From Flagellimonas flava (lineage in GTDB: Bacteria; Bacteroidota; Bacteroidia; Flavobacteriales; Flavobacteriaceae): a stretch of 64,000 nucleotides of DNA. Location of the stretch: assembly GCF_900129665.1 (NCBI RefSeq), contig NZ_FQWL01000001.1, positions 620,001-684,000 on the forward strand. Reading direction: 5' to 3'. The notes beneath the pieces were generated by a model, which had not been told where the DNA came from, searched no databases, and worked only from the letters and a program-made list of their open reading frames with translations. Positions within the stretch are counted from its first letter, which is position 1. Each line of letters begins with the position of its first letter. Positions 1 to 8,252 of this stretch are shown piece by piece. The translations under genes were made by a program, and so were the position numbers.

Positions 1-545
1 CTGTGTTGGCCATTTTCTAAATCCAGTCCCTTTGTAGTGCTATCCTCAAATACGGGGACAAAGATTTCATAAGGCATGGCGGTAAGTCCCTTGGTAAAGT
101 ACACAAAGTGCTCGCTCACCTTGTTCACAATGGCACCCAATTGTTCTGGCACGCTGTAATCCTTAATCCGTGTAATGATTAGGGAGGTGTCCTTAAAATG
201 AAGCGACAGCTCGGCAATGTCAATCGTTTCATTATTGTTGGCGCTAAGTTTCCCAAAGGCATTGTCAAAGGAACCTGTGGTTCCTTGTTCTTTTTCCTGA
301 CAGGCAAAACCTCCCCAGTTTCCACTGTTGAAATGGTGCAAGCTTTCGGTAAGCCCGAAGTTGCAGTAAATGTCCAATACTAAATCTGTTCTTTCTTTTT
401 CTGTATGGTATCTACAGGTAACGGAAACCTCTGCAAAGAAATCCTTTTCAAGTTGTTTTATAAACTTATGAAGTCCATCAGCAGTAACAAACGTCTGTAT
501 ACCATCTAGGGGGAAATTTGTGTTGGTTCTTTTTTGGTATGGCAT
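1..545 (-). CDS. Hypothetical protein, C-terminus cut by window edge
   Basis: An open frame runs from an ATG at 545 to the window edge with no stop, giving about 181 residues. It begins MPYQKRTNTNFPLDGIQTF and has no signal peptide or membrane segment, so it is probably cytoplasmic. The visible part is a mixed alpha/beta sequence with many Asn, Gln and Glu residues and several Cys. I do not recognise the family. It reads in the same direction as the regulator pair next to it, but a 178-base gap separates them. That the frame is coding is fairly sure, because it is long, open, and has codon use like its neighbours. The function is unknown. Confidence 0.7.
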   Translation of the reverse strand, partial: MPYQKRTNTNFPLDGIQTFVTADGLHKFIKQLEKDFFAEVSVTCRYHTEKERTDLVLDIYCNFGLTESLHHFNSGNWGGFACQEKEQGTTGSFDNAFGKLSANNNETIDIAELSLHFKDTSLIITRIKDYSVPEQLGAIVNKVSEHFVYFTKGLTAMPYEIFVPVFEDSTTKGLDLENGQH

Positions 546-723
546 AATCCTTTTCTTTCATAGTTGTTCCCTATCAAAGTTAAAACGAATCTTTTTCCCG
601 AGATTGGAGGAAATCCTTAAAAATTCTGGGGGTTTTCTCCCATTTTGCCCTTTTTTTAGGGGTTTTTGGAGAAAAGCTAAAGTTGGGCCTGCCTAAAGCC
701 CATTGGAATGCAAGAACAAAAGG

Positions 724-1419
724 TTATATAAATCCGCGATTTTTGGCTGCCAAAATCAAAGCGAGGTCATTCTCGTTTTCGGTGCCAAAAAGCGACTTCA
801 TATGTCGTTTTCTGTTTTCGATGGAGGAGGGGGAAAGACGAATGTGCTTTTCCAAATCTTTGTTCTTGGTACCTATGGAAAGATGGTATAAAATCTTTTT
901 ATCCTTTTCATCCAAGTTGATGTTATTGGTCATTTTCTTTCTGATGGCGGACAGAGCCTTGGATGAATAATAAGGTGGGTTAAGGACCACGGTCTTCACA
1001 GCTTCTTCCAAGGTTTTGGGGTCAATATCGGTCTTGATCAGGTACCCATCTGGGTCAACGGACTGCAAAATGCTGTTGATGCGGTAATTGTCGCTAAAGG
1101 AGGACATAAAGATAATCTTGGTCTCGGGTACTAACTTACGTGCAAGAATCCCAAGGTCTTCACCAGTTTCGGGCTGTTGCTCATTGGGCGGAAAAAGTTG
1201 CACGTCCAAAAACAGAATATCATATTTAAAAGAGTCTACGGATTCCCTGATCATGCGTTCGCCTAACTCAAAGGTATTGGCGGTATCCACAATAATGCTA
1301 TATCCGTCAAACACAACACGCTCTAGGATAAACTTGTACCCCAGCATGGTCATTTCATGGTCGTCAATGGCCAATATCCTCAATGTCTTCATATCCCGTT
1401 TTTCTTTAAGTTCAAACAT
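724..1419 (-). CDS. LuxR/NarL-family response regulator
   Basis: Cytoplasmic DNA-binding regulator, 231 residues. The receiver domain covers about residues 12-140: acidic pair DD at 19-20, phospho-acceptor D72 in the FLDVQL context, and a conserved Lys in the YLIKTD segment. A C-terminal helix-turn-helix of LuxR type follows (about 165-225, with the ILYHLSIGTKNKDLEKHI segment). The ATG at 1419 overlaps the stop of the upstream histidine kinase by 8 bases, so the two are translationally coupled and very likely form a cognate two-component pair. A second ATG at 1392 (MKTLRILAIDD) fits the usual family start equally well. The target genes cannot be seen. Confidence 0.9.
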   Translation of the reverse strand: MFELKEKRDMKTLRILAIDDHEMTMLGYKFILERVVFDGYSIIVDTANTFELGERMIRESVDSFKYDILFLDVQLFPPNEQQPETGEDLGILARKLVPETKIIFMSSFSDNYRINSILQSVDPDGYLIKTDIDPKTLEEAVKTVVLNPPYYSSKALSAIRKKMTNNINLDEKDKKILYHLSIGTKNKDLEKHIRLSPSSIENRKRHMKSLFGTENENDLALILAAKNRGFI

Positions 1420-3511
1420 TTACCATTACTTTACGTTCCGGAGCCTCCTTTGGATCCTGCCGAACAATATATTTTGGTTCAAGGGTCACCGTAAGGGTTG
1501 TGCCCTTGCCCTTTGCGCTATCAATATGGAGCGTACCGCCCATTTTTTGTACCCGGGAGAGCAGGTTCCTGAACCCAATTCCCTTTTTTCCCTTATTGCT
1601 GTCGAAACCTACGCCATTGTCAGAAATGGTGAGCTGCAGCATTTCTTCCCGTAGCATAAATTTCACCTCGGCCGATTCGGCCTCGGCATGCTTTACGCAG
1701 TTTTTAAGCGATTCCTGAACGATCCTGTAGGCATTGATCTTGATATCCCCCTCTAGGTCGTCCCAATCCACAGTTTCGTCGTAGGTTAAGGAACATTTCA
1801 TCCCGGAAGATTCGCTTATGGTATGTATCAGGTCTTCGAGGGATACAATAAAGTTATAAAATTTTTGGTAGGATGCATCGCTCAATTCATGCGAAATACC
1901 TCGAATATCTTCCTCCACCTCGCGTAACTTTTCAATAAGTCCGGCCCGTTGCTCCACGGCATCCTCGTCCGCTTTGTCGTTTAGACCGCTGAGAAAGAGT
2001 CTAATTCCCAGCATTTCGCCCAATACCCCATCATGGAGCTCCTCCGAAATCCGTTTTTTCTCCAACTGCTTGCCCTCCTCAAATTTACCTTGTTGGGAAA
2101 GCATGAGGTTATAAATCTCTTGGTTGGCCTCTTGCTGCTTTTGTTCGTATTTGAGCTTGTTGTTGCTGGCGCGCTGTGCGAAGATGATATAGATGGCGAT
2201 TCCTGCAAGCAGGAGACCCAGGGCCACCAAGGTCCAGATAAACTTGCCGCGGGTCAAGGCCTCGTTTTGGGAGATGACCTCATCGGTTTCCAGACGGATG
2301 CGTGCGAATTTGTCACGTTGTGCCCTTTCTTCCACTTTAACCTTCTCACTTAAATCATAAAATTCGTTTGAATAGGCAACGGCATTTTCACTGTCTAGAG
2401 AAGTGAGAAACCTAAGAACTTCCAAATGTCGATTTGTGTTAAGAGTCTCCTTGGAAATTTTCAATGATTCCAATGCGTAGCGTTTAGCCTTTAGTGAATC
2501 ACCTTTTGCCGCAATAATTTCCGAATAAAATTGCTTAGCTCTAGCTTGATCTTCAGAAAACCCCATGCTATCATTCAATGTGACCGCCTGGCGGACCAAT
2601 TCCTCGGCCTTTGGAAAATTAGAATTTCCCTTGAAAAGAACATGCCCTAAACTTAAAGTTACCTTGTTGTAAAGTGCCGGATTTTCTTTTTGAAGTGCCT
2701 TATCACTAAATAGTTCTGAGTATGCTTCTTTTGCTTTCAAATATTGTCCATCCTTAAGGAATACATGGGCGATATTGTTTTTGTTTTCCCATAATAAATC
2801 TTGCTGATTTTCAGAGACAAACTTTTTGATATAATAGCCCGCTTTTTGATAATACTCTAAAGATTTTGGATGGTTATTCATTCCATTGGAGACTATCCCT
2901 AACAGATTATTACAGTTATAGATTCTTCTGTAATCTTCTAAATCTTCAAAAATTCTTAGAGCTTCGGTTATGTGCACCTCAGCGCCTAAAAAGTCTTGGA
3001 AATATTCCTGAATATTTCCCATTCCGTATAAAATCCTTCCTCTCAGTGATAATGAAGTAGAATCCACAGGGAGCATTTGAAAACTTTTATGGGCCTTTTG
3101 ATAATGGAAATAGGCACTATCCATCACTCCATGAGATTTTAAAAAGGCAGCCATATCCCAATGGGACTCTCCTAACGCTTTATATAATCGTCCTTTCTTT
3201 GATAACTGAACTACGCGTTCATTCATTTTTCGAAACCCCAAGGAATCGTTCAATCGTTTATAAGCCAATGAGATACGGGACAGATGATCCAATCGCAAAG
3301 TATCGTTGGTGATGGCAAAGGCCATTTCAGTGGCCCGTTTTAAATAGGCTTTACGGTGGTTTAGGTCCAGTTCTGTGCTATCCCTAGCTGCATCAATCCA
3401 TTGGTTGATGGTTACCGCTTGGGTATCCATATTTGTATCCTTCTCCTTACGCTGTTTTCCGCAGCACATGAGTAAAATCAAAGAGCCAATAAATAAATGC
3501 TTGTATTTCAA
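1412..3511 (-). CDS. TPR-containing sensor histidine kinase (HisKA_3 type)
   Basis: Membrane sensor kinase, 699 residues. The N-terminus has a signal-like stretch ending in LMCCG, so it may be lipidated or cleaved. Residues about 30-400 are helical repeats of tetratricopeptide type and would lie in the periplasm. One membrane helix follows near 422-445 (WTLVALGLLLAGIAIYIIF). The cytoplasmic part has a coiled linker, the HisKA_3 phosphorylation motif with H493 (EELHDGVLGEML), an N-box around N593, and the G boxes DNGVGFD and GIGFRNLL. The start is a TTG codon; no ATG in frame precedes the signal sequence. It passes phosphate to the overlapping LuxR-type regulator. TPR kinases of this build are common in Flavobacteriia; the signal sensed is unknown. 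Confidence 0.92.
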   Translation of the reverse strand: MKYKHLFIGSLILLMCCGKQRKEKDTNMDTQAVTINQWIDAARDSTELDLNHRKAYLKRATEMAFAITNDTLRLDHLSRISLAYKRLNDSLGFRKMNERVVQLSKKGRLYKALGESHWDMAAFLKSHGVMDSAYFHYQKAHKSFQMLPVDSTSLSLRGRILYGMGNIQEYFQDFLGAEVHITEALRIFEDLEDYRRIYNCNNLLGIVSNGMNNHPKSLEYYQKAGYYIKKFVSENQQDLLWENKNNIAHVFLKDGQYLKAKEAYSELFSDKALQKENPALYNKVTLSLGHVLFKGNSNFPKAEELVRQAVTLNDSMGFSEDQARAKQFYSEIIAAKGDSLKAKRYALESLKISKETLNTNRHLEVLRFLTSLDSENAVAYSNEFYDLSEKVKVEERAQRDKFARIRLETDEVISQNEALTRGKFIWTLVALGLLLAGIAIYIIFAQRASNNKLKYEQKQQEANQEIYNLMLSQQGKFEEGKQLEKKRISEELHDGVLGEMLGIRLFLSGLNDKADEDAVEQRAGLIEKLREVEEDIRGISHELSDASYQKFYNFIVSLEDLIHTISESSGMKCSLTYDETVDWDDLEGDIKINAYRIVQESLKNCVKHAEAESAEVKFMLREEMLQLTISDNGVGFDSNKGKKGIGFRNLLSRVQKMGGTLHIDSAKGKGTTLTVTLEPKYIVRQDPKEAPERKVMVNV

Positions 3512-3561
3512 GATATTGTACTAAAAAGTATGCGGTTATATGTTTTCTTTTACTACAAGGT

Positions 3562-3598
3562 AAAAAAAAAGCCCCAATTCCTTAGAGGTTTTGGGGCT
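3562..3598 (-). terminator. Intrinsic terminator behind the small lipoprotein genes
   Basis: A perfect 8-bp stem (AGCCCCAA at 3570-3577 with TTGGGGCT at 3591-3598) is followed on the minus strand by a run of eight T. It lies just after the stop of the 76-residue lipoprotein gene and before the kinase start, so it separates the two transcription units. Confidence 0.85.
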
Positions 3599-3619
3599 AT
3601 CTAACAATATTCCTAATTT

Positions 3620-3850
3620 TTACAATTCCCGATCGTCGTTTGCTACAGATTGAAATCGATTAAAACGACTTTGGGCGATGTATGTATTATCTGATTTATC
3701 AATTTTAGGGCTATTTGTTTCAAGCACAATTGACTTTTCCAAGGCTGAGTTTTTACTGTTTTCATTATCATAACATGCCAATGAAAATATGCTCAAGCCA
3801 AACAAAATAAACCTAGTTTTGATGTTTTTCACCAGATCCATGATTACCAT
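3620..3850 (-). CDS. Small lipoprotein, unknown function
   Basis: A 76-residue protein with a hydrophobic N-terminal stretch ending in a lipobox (FSLAC), so it is probably a lipoprotein with a short polar tail. The mature part has no recognisable domain and ends in NDDREL. An alternative ATG at 3841 gives MDLVKN. The gene begins 3 bases after the stop of the 54-residue lipoprotein gene, so the two share a message, and it is closed by the terminator at 3562-3598. Both tails carry a DDR motif, which hints at a related origin. It sits between two regulator genes; a signalling role is possible but unsupported. Confidence 0.6.
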   Translation of the reverse strand: MVIMDLVKNIKTRFILFGLSIFSLACYDNENSKNSALEKSIVLETNSPKIDKSDNTYIAQSRFNRFQSVANDDREL

Positions 3851-3853
3851 TGG

Positions 3854-4018
3854 TTATTGACGGTCATCATCTTGGCTGGAATTTCCGGTGCTAGAATCCT
3901 GATCTCCAATTTCTGCCATTAGCGCATTAGTTTCTTCCACATTAGTCTCTGCTTCACAAGAAAATAATCCTACACTCATTACTACAAGGGCCAAAATACT
4001 TAATGTCTTCTTCATCAT
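3854..4018 (-). CDS. Very small lipoprotein, unknown function
   Basis: A 54-residue frame starting ATGATG at 4018. The first 20 residues are a typical lipoprotein signal (KKTLSILALVVMSVGLFSC), and the mature tail is about 34 residues, acidic and Asn/Ser rich, ending in DDDRQ. A second small lipoprotein gene follows after 3 bases, so the pair form an operon. The start codon sits right against the 3' arm of a 13-bp inverted repeat (4020-4084), which could mask the ribosome site. I do not recognise the family. The clear signal peptide and the operon partner argue that it is real. Confidence 0.65.
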   Translation of the reverse strand: MMKKTLSILALVVMSVGLFSCEAETNVEETNALMAEIGDQDSSTGNSSQDDDRQ

Positions 4019-4019
4019 T

Positions 4020-4084
4020 CTCAGTTTTTATGGTTATGAAAAAAGGTTTATGCAGCCAAGATATCTTAGCACATAAAAACTGAG
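4020..4084 (-). promoter_or_regulatory. Structured leader: 13-bp inverted repeat next to a start codon
   Basis: CTCAGTTTTTATG (4020-4032) and CATAAAAACTGAG (4072-4084) are perfectly complementary and 39 bases apart. On the minus strand the second arm ends one base before the ATG at 4018, so folding would hide the ribosome entry region. The loop contains a 10-base palindrome (AAGATATCTT, 4058-4067). This could be a translational control element; no known riboswitch class is recognised. Confidence 0.5.
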
Positions 4085-4155
4085 GGGCAGACACAGATTG
4101 TTTTAGTATTTGGACAAGATGTGTTAGAATTTTACTGGAAAAGGTAAGAATTCAC

Positions 4156-4890
4156 CTAATTGTAGCTATTTACCGCAGTTTTGGAGAGCATTTCCTTTAG
4201 GGCATCTATGCGTTCCCTATAGGTCTTGGAGAATGGCAGCTCGTCCCGGCGCTCATTGCGCAAGGTGCACATGCCCTTCCCATAGTTGATACGGCTTACA
4301 TAACGGCTATTGAGGATATAGCTCTGGTGGATCCGGATAAAACTTTCGGGCAGTTGTTGCTCAAAGGACTTCAGGGTTTTAAATGCACTGATCACATTGC
4401 CATCCCGCATAAAGAAGTCGGTGGCGTTGTTGTCCGATTTGAGATATAGAATATCGTTGGTGTTCAAATAGCGGTAATCGTTGTACGATTTTAAGCAGAT
4501 GGTAGAGGGGATATGCTGCTTGGGATATAGTTTGCGAAGGCGCAGCACGGTCTTGCGGATATCAAATTCGTTGTGCGGCAGGATCCAATAGTCAAAGAAA
4601 CCACTCTTGATCGCATTGTACGCATATTTTTTAGAGTTGGAGAATCCAATAATAATAGGGAGGTCTTGCATGAACTGGTTCAGTTCCGAGACCATATGGA
4701 AATAACTATAGCCTTCCTCGTTCAGGTTGATCAAGACCACATCCGGGGTATGTTTTAGGATGAGGTTAAGACCCTGTTCCGGATCGGGAGCGGTACCTGC
4801 ACAAACGAAATCTCCATACTCTTGCAAGTAAACTTGCAATTGCAGCTTGGAGGCGGCGTTCGAATCGATTATGGCGTAGGTGTAATCCAT
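4156..4890 (-). CDS. LytTR-family regulator with atypical receiver domain
   Basis: DNA-binding regulator, 244 residues. Residues about 3-120 have the receiver fold, but the usual phospho-acceptor Asp is N55 (context VVLINLN), only one acidic residue remains at the N-terminal pocket (IIDSN), and the conserved Lys is lost in WILPHNEF. Phosphorylation by the classic route is therefore unlikely. Residues about 140-237 form a LytTR domain (LYLKSDNNATDFF, FIRIHQSYILN, LPFSKTYRERI). The gene stands alone, with no kinase beside it. It could act as a constitutive regulator or respond to something other than phosphate. Confidence 0.85.
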   Translation of the reverse strand: MDYTYAIIDSNAASKLQLQVYLQEYGDFVCAGTAPDPEQGLNLILKHTPDVVLINLNEEGYSYFHMVSELNQFMQDLPIIIGFSNSKKYAYNAIKSGFFDYWILPHNEFDIRKTVLRLRKLYPKQHIPSTICLKSYNDYRYLNTNDILYLKSDNNATDFFMRDGNVISAFKTLKSFEQQLPESFIRIHQSYILNSRYVSRINYGKGMCTLRNERRDELPFSKTYRERIDALKEMLSKTAVNSYN

Positions 4891-5019
4891 GTGTAAATGA
4901 CTGGGTGCAAGTTACTAACGTCCCAAAAAAACTCGTTGCAGTTTTCCCTTAAAAAAACTAGGGGTTTCCTCTAAAAACTAGAGTTTTAACATGTAATTTG
5001 TGACTTTTGGTCTCAAATC

Positions 5020-6561
5020 TTACTGATCCACCTCAAATTCATAGGCGCCAATGTCCGGATTTTGGATTCTGTCCTTACCAAGAATATCTGTGGGGACGGT
5101 AAGGGCATTATCGGGGTCCGCATTGTCCAGCGCGGCGGAGTTTGCCCCAATGCTAAATTGGTCATTAAAAGGTAGTGAAAAATCGGGCTCTTGATCCAGA
5201 ATAGTGTTGCGATAACGATTTGTATCCGTAAAGTTATAAAGTGGGTCGTTGGCCAAGTTGCCGTTGTTGTCCCTTATTTTAAGAAGACAATTGGTAAAGC
5301 TAAAATTAAAGGTGGCAGAAGTATCCGCTTCCAGCAATAGTTCAATGGCTTGGGTTCCATCCACGATGCTATTGATGAAGTCGGCACTTTGAAGTGCTTG
5401 TGGACCATTTTCCCCAAAATTATTGATGGATACAGCCGCAGCCCGCCTTGGACCGTTGGACCAATAGTTGGCCATGGTGCAATGGGTAAATCGGTACTGA
5501 CCGCCTTGATCTATTTGGAGCGTACTGGCGCCTGCGCCTCCCAGCACCGTATTTTGGGCGGTTATTCGTGCCCCGGTGGACCATAAATTTTGATTAAGGC
5601 TATTGTAGATTTGGGTGTTGGCGAGGGCAAGGGTGGGGGAGGCCAATATTCCATCCCCATCCACACGAAGGCCCACAGTGGCATTTTTTAGGGTGAGGTT
5701 TTCCAGATTGTTGCCGACACTACCTTCCCTGATCCAAACCGTACCCCACTGGCCGGGTTCCCGAGCATAACCGGGTTCTAGTCGGTCACCTTCAAAAATC
5801 ACCTCATTTTCTAAAAGTTCTTGGTCTTCACTGAGTTGCCCGTTCACCTGTAATGTGGCACCTGACTCTACCAAAAGACCTGAATTGGCATGGAAATGTA
5901 CCCGGGCCCCAGGTTGAACGACAAGGGAGTTTCCCTCTGCCACGGCCGCATAGCCATAGATCACGTAGGGTTTTTCATTGGAGAAGAGCAATTGCTCGGG
6001 TTCCAGATAAAAACCTTCTACCCGAATATCGTTGCCGTCCGTATCTTGTCCCAATACCAAAGTTTCCTTGGTGCCATCTGATAGGGTGGCCGGATATAAA
6101 AACACGGCATCTTTGATTAAGGTGACCAATTCCACCTCTTGGATGTTTTCGCCATTTCCGAAGAGCAGGCTTTCGGCATATAGGAAATCCGTCGTTCCTG
6201 CAGGAGCCACATCAAAGGTGGTTTCAATAAATACAAACAGGCTGTCTTTGGCCAACAGTGGAATATCGGTAAATGTTTTCCCAGCCTGTCCGTCAACATT
6301 TAGCCTGTAACTACTGTTTTCGCCTGTTTCCAGACCAATAAAGGGAATACTGACATCCCTATTGCCCCTGTTGTATACCTTTAAGGTATAGGTGGCACTG
6401 CCAATATTGCTAAAAATGGTATCCAGAAACACCGTGTCTTTAGAAAAGGAGAGATTTCCGGTGCTTGGTGCAAACTCAAAGTCCTTTCTGCATGAGCCGG
6501 CCAGCACTATAAGCACTAAAAGGAAGAGGGCAAAAAGGTATTTGGGGTACCGAGTGTTCAC
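5020..6561 (-). CDS. Surface lipoprotein with parallel beta-helix-like repeats
   Basis: A 513-residue protein with a lipoprotein signal (LIVLAGSC, Cys 24). An N-terminal beta-sandwich-like part (about 35-150, ATYTLKVYNRG) is followed by repeats of short beta strands (about 190-470; phrases such as VIYGYAAVAEGNSLVVQPGA, LENLTLKNATVGLRV and FINSIVDGTQAIELL) typical of right-handed beta-helix proteins. The end DIGAYEFE is the usual tail of this family in Bacteroidota. The start is GTG, one base after the stop of the upstream thioesterase gene, so it is probably co-transcribed with the thioesterase and glutamine cyclotransferase genes. It is probably surface or periplasmic; ligand unknown. Confidence 0.75.
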   Translation of the reverse strand: MNTRYPKYLFALFLLVLIVLAGSCRKDFEFAPSTGNLSFSKDTVFLDTIFSNIGSATYTLKVYNRGNRDVSIPFIGLETGENSSYRLNVDGQAGKTFTDIPLLAKDSLFVFIETTFDVAPAGTTDFLYAESLLFGNGENIQEVELVTLIKDAVFLYPATLSDGTKETLVLGQDTDGNDIRVEGFYLEPEQLLFSNEKPYVIYGYAAVAEGNSLVVQPGARVHFHANSGLLVESGATLQVNGQLSEDQELLENEVIFEGDRLEPGYAREPGQWGTVWIREGSVGNNLENLTLKNATVGLRVDGDGILASPTLALANTQIYNSLNQNLWSTGARITAQNTVLGGAGASTLQIDQGGQYRFTHCTMANYWSNGPRRAAAVSINNFGENGPQALQSADFINSIVDGTQAIELLLEADTSATFNFSFTNCLLKIRDNNGNLANDPLYNFTDTNRYRNTILDQEPDFSLPFNDQFSIGANSAALDNADPDNALTVPTDILGKDRIQNPDIGAYEFEVDQ

Positions 6562-6562
6562 T

Positions 6563-6952
6563 TTAACCGAATAATTTCTGGATGGCTTCCGGGACGCGTT
6601 TGGGTTTTAAACTTACTCCGTCCAATAAACACCATTCCGTTATAGCATAAACCAAAAGTTGCTGGGTTTTATTGTTCCGGATTTCAACCACTCTTATAGA
6701 TAAAGGTCCTTTGGTTTCTTGAATAAAGGTTTTGATTTCCAAGGAATCGCCCAACATTGCGGAACGCTTGTAGGTGATGTTATGGTTTTTTACCACCCAG
6801 ACCAAATCCTTTCTAGCGGCGTTGTCAGTGGCTGTCAGCCAATGGCTTTCGGAAATGGACTGAATCCATTCCACATAGCGCACATTGTTCACATGGTTTA
6901 AGGCGTCCAGATCATGCTGGGCAACGGTGCGTTCCTCCGTATAGACCTGCAT
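6563..6952 (-). CDS. Acyl-CoA thioesterase, 4HBT hot-dog fold
   Basis: A cytoplasmic protein of about 129 residues from the ATG at 6952. It has the hot-dog signature of the YbgC/FadM type: an Asp in the D-x-x-x-H-V-N-N segment (HDLDALNHVNNVRYVEW), then ITYKRSAMLGDSLEI and a C-terminal strand with the ITEWCLLD motif. Such enzymes hydrolyse acyl-CoA thioesters. The ATG shares one base with the TGA stop of the upstream cyclotransferase gene (TGATG), so the two are translationally coupled. The exact acyl substrate cannot be told. Confidence 0.85.
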   Translation of the reverse strand: MQVYTEERTVAQHDLDALNHVNNVRYVEWIQSISESHWLTATDNAARKDLVWVVKNHNITYKRSAMLGDSLEIKTFIQETKGPLSIRVVEIRNNKTQQLLVYAITEWCLLDGVSLKPKRVPEAIQKLFG

Positions 6953-8019
6953 CAATCCTTTTTTCTGATATTCACCTCAAACAATTTGTTCCAGTTTTTT
7001 CCGGTCACGAAGAAGGTGCCCCGCTCATGGTGGTAGGCCACCCCATTGAGGACAGAATTGCCCTCGTCCCAATTGGGCCCTTTTTTGATTTTGTTCTTGA
7101 GGCCTCCAAAATTTATGACTCCCTCAATGGCCCCGGTCGAGGCATCTATGATCATTATACTTTCCTTTTGGTAGACATTGGCGTAGATTTTTCCATTTAA
7201 GTATTCCAGTTCATTGGCCTTGTTAAAAATGGATTTATTGGTCACCGTTTCTATATACCCCTGCTCTTCCAAGGTTTCTGGGTCCAAGAACCAGATTTTT
7301 TCGGTTCCATCGCTTTTAAAGATTTTGGTTCCATCGTTGCATAGGCCCCAACCTTCCCTACTTTGATCGTAGCTAAAGCTTTTTATACGTTCCAAGTTTT
7401 CGGGTTTGTATACGTAGCCCATGCCGCTCTGCCAGGTGAGCTGGTACAACTGGTCGTTGAGCAGTGTAATTCCCTCTGCAAAAACACTGGCGTCCATATC
7501 TATTTTTTGTGTAATCTCCCCAGTTTCAAAGTTGACCTTTCTTAGCGTGGAAAATCCTTTTTTGCCTGTGCTTTCATACAATATGTTGTCATGAAATTCC
7601 AATCCTTGGGTGTATGCGGTCGGGTCGTGGGGAAAGGTGTTTACAATATCATAGGTGTAAACCACCGGGGCATTGGCGGCAAGTAGTTTTATTTTCTTTT
7701 CTATTTCCACGGTTTGCTCCCCAAAACCAATTTTGGCTACAAGGGTCTTAGAGCCAAGGGTGTTGGAGGTCAGTCGTACCTTGCCATTGACGACAGCAAG
7801 TTCCTGACCATCGATAAAGTATTTAGGTTCCGAAATGTCCACCTCTTTTTTATTCCTGATGGTGATACCGATTTCTTGGTTATTTTGAAATTTATTTCCC
7901 TTTCCCTCCAGCTGTATGGCAAATAATTTGGAGGGGTCGGTTTCCCCACAACCCAAGAAGAATAGGAGGAAGCTAAAGATGGTTAGGATTTTGACCATGG
8001 TTTTATTACTATGTTTCAT
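6952..8019 (-). CDS. Glutaminyl-peptide cyclotransferase, lipoprotein
   Basis: A 355-residue protein from the ATG at 8019, which places a clean lipoprotein signal (FLLFFLGC) at the N-terminus; an upstream in-frame start would disrupt it. After a beta-sandwich-like stretch (about 30-105), residues about 115-350 form a five-bladed propeller of the plant/bacterial glutamine cyclotransferase family (DPTAYTQGLEF, SREGWGLCNDG, FNKANELEYLNGKIYANV, NSVLNGVAYHH). These enzymes turn N-terminal Gln of exported proteins into pyroglutamate. Location would be periplasm or outer membrane. It is the first gene of a three-gene minus-strand operon and is divergent from the SRP RNA gene. Confidence 0.9.
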   Translation of the reverse strand: MKHSNKTMVKILTIFSFLLFFLGCGETDPSKLFAIQLEGKGNKFQNNQEIGITIRNKKEVDISEPKYFIDGQELAVVNGKVRLTSNTLGSKTLVAKIGFGEQTVEIEKKIKLLAANAPVVYTYDIVNTFPHDPTAYTQGLEFHDNILYESTGKKGFSTLRKVNFETGEITQKIDMDASVFAEGITLLNDQLYQLTWQSGMGYVYKPENLERIKSFSYDQSREGWGLCNDGTKIFKSDGTEKIWFLDPETLEEQGYIETVTNKSIFNKANELEYLNGKIYANVYQKESIMIIDASTGAIEGVINFGGLKNKIKKGPNWDEGNSVLNGVAYHHERGTFFVTGKNWNKLFEVNIRKKD

Positions 8020-8061
8020 CGTTAAGATACCTTGACATTCGAAATTAAGAATGAAATAGGA

Positions 8062-8092
8062 TTGCGGCAAATTTAAAATGGTCGTATATTTG
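8062..8092 (+). promoter_or_regulatory. Bacteroidota-type promoter of the SRP RNA gene
   Basis: A TTG at 8062-8064 and TATATTTG at 8085-8092 are 20 bases apart, matching the TTG/TANNTTTG promoter of this phylum exactly. The -7 element ends five bases before the 5' arm of the SRP RNA helix. Confidence 0.8.
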
Positions 8093-8097
8093 CATTT

Positions 8098-8198
8098 GGC
8101 AAGTCCTACACGACCAGCTCCTGCAAAATCCCCCAGGGCGGGAACGCAGCAAGGGTATGTGGTTGTAGCGGTGCGATGTAGGTAGCTTGCCTTTTTTT
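8098..8198 (+). ncRNA. ffs: Small bacterial signal recognition particle RNA
   Basis: About 95 bases that fold into one long hairpin: GGCAAG at 8098-8103 pairs with CTTGCC at 8186-8191. The apical part carries the conserved SRP domain IV bulges (GGGCGGGAACGCAGCAAGGG), the Ffh-binding site. A run of seven T follows at once (8192-8198), so the closing helix also serves as terminator. It is the 4.5S-like RNA that works with Ffh and FtsY in co-translational membrane targeting. Confidence 0.93.
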
Positions 8199-8252
8199 GT
8201 GCCCTAAATTCTCCTGATTATGTATCTTTTGGGGCACTTTCAAACCCTTCAG

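Noticed and set aside
4920-5019. Repeated CTAGTTTTT stretches after the beta-helix gene
   Set aside because: They could form weak hairpins on the minus strand, but no clear stem plus T-run terminator could be settled.
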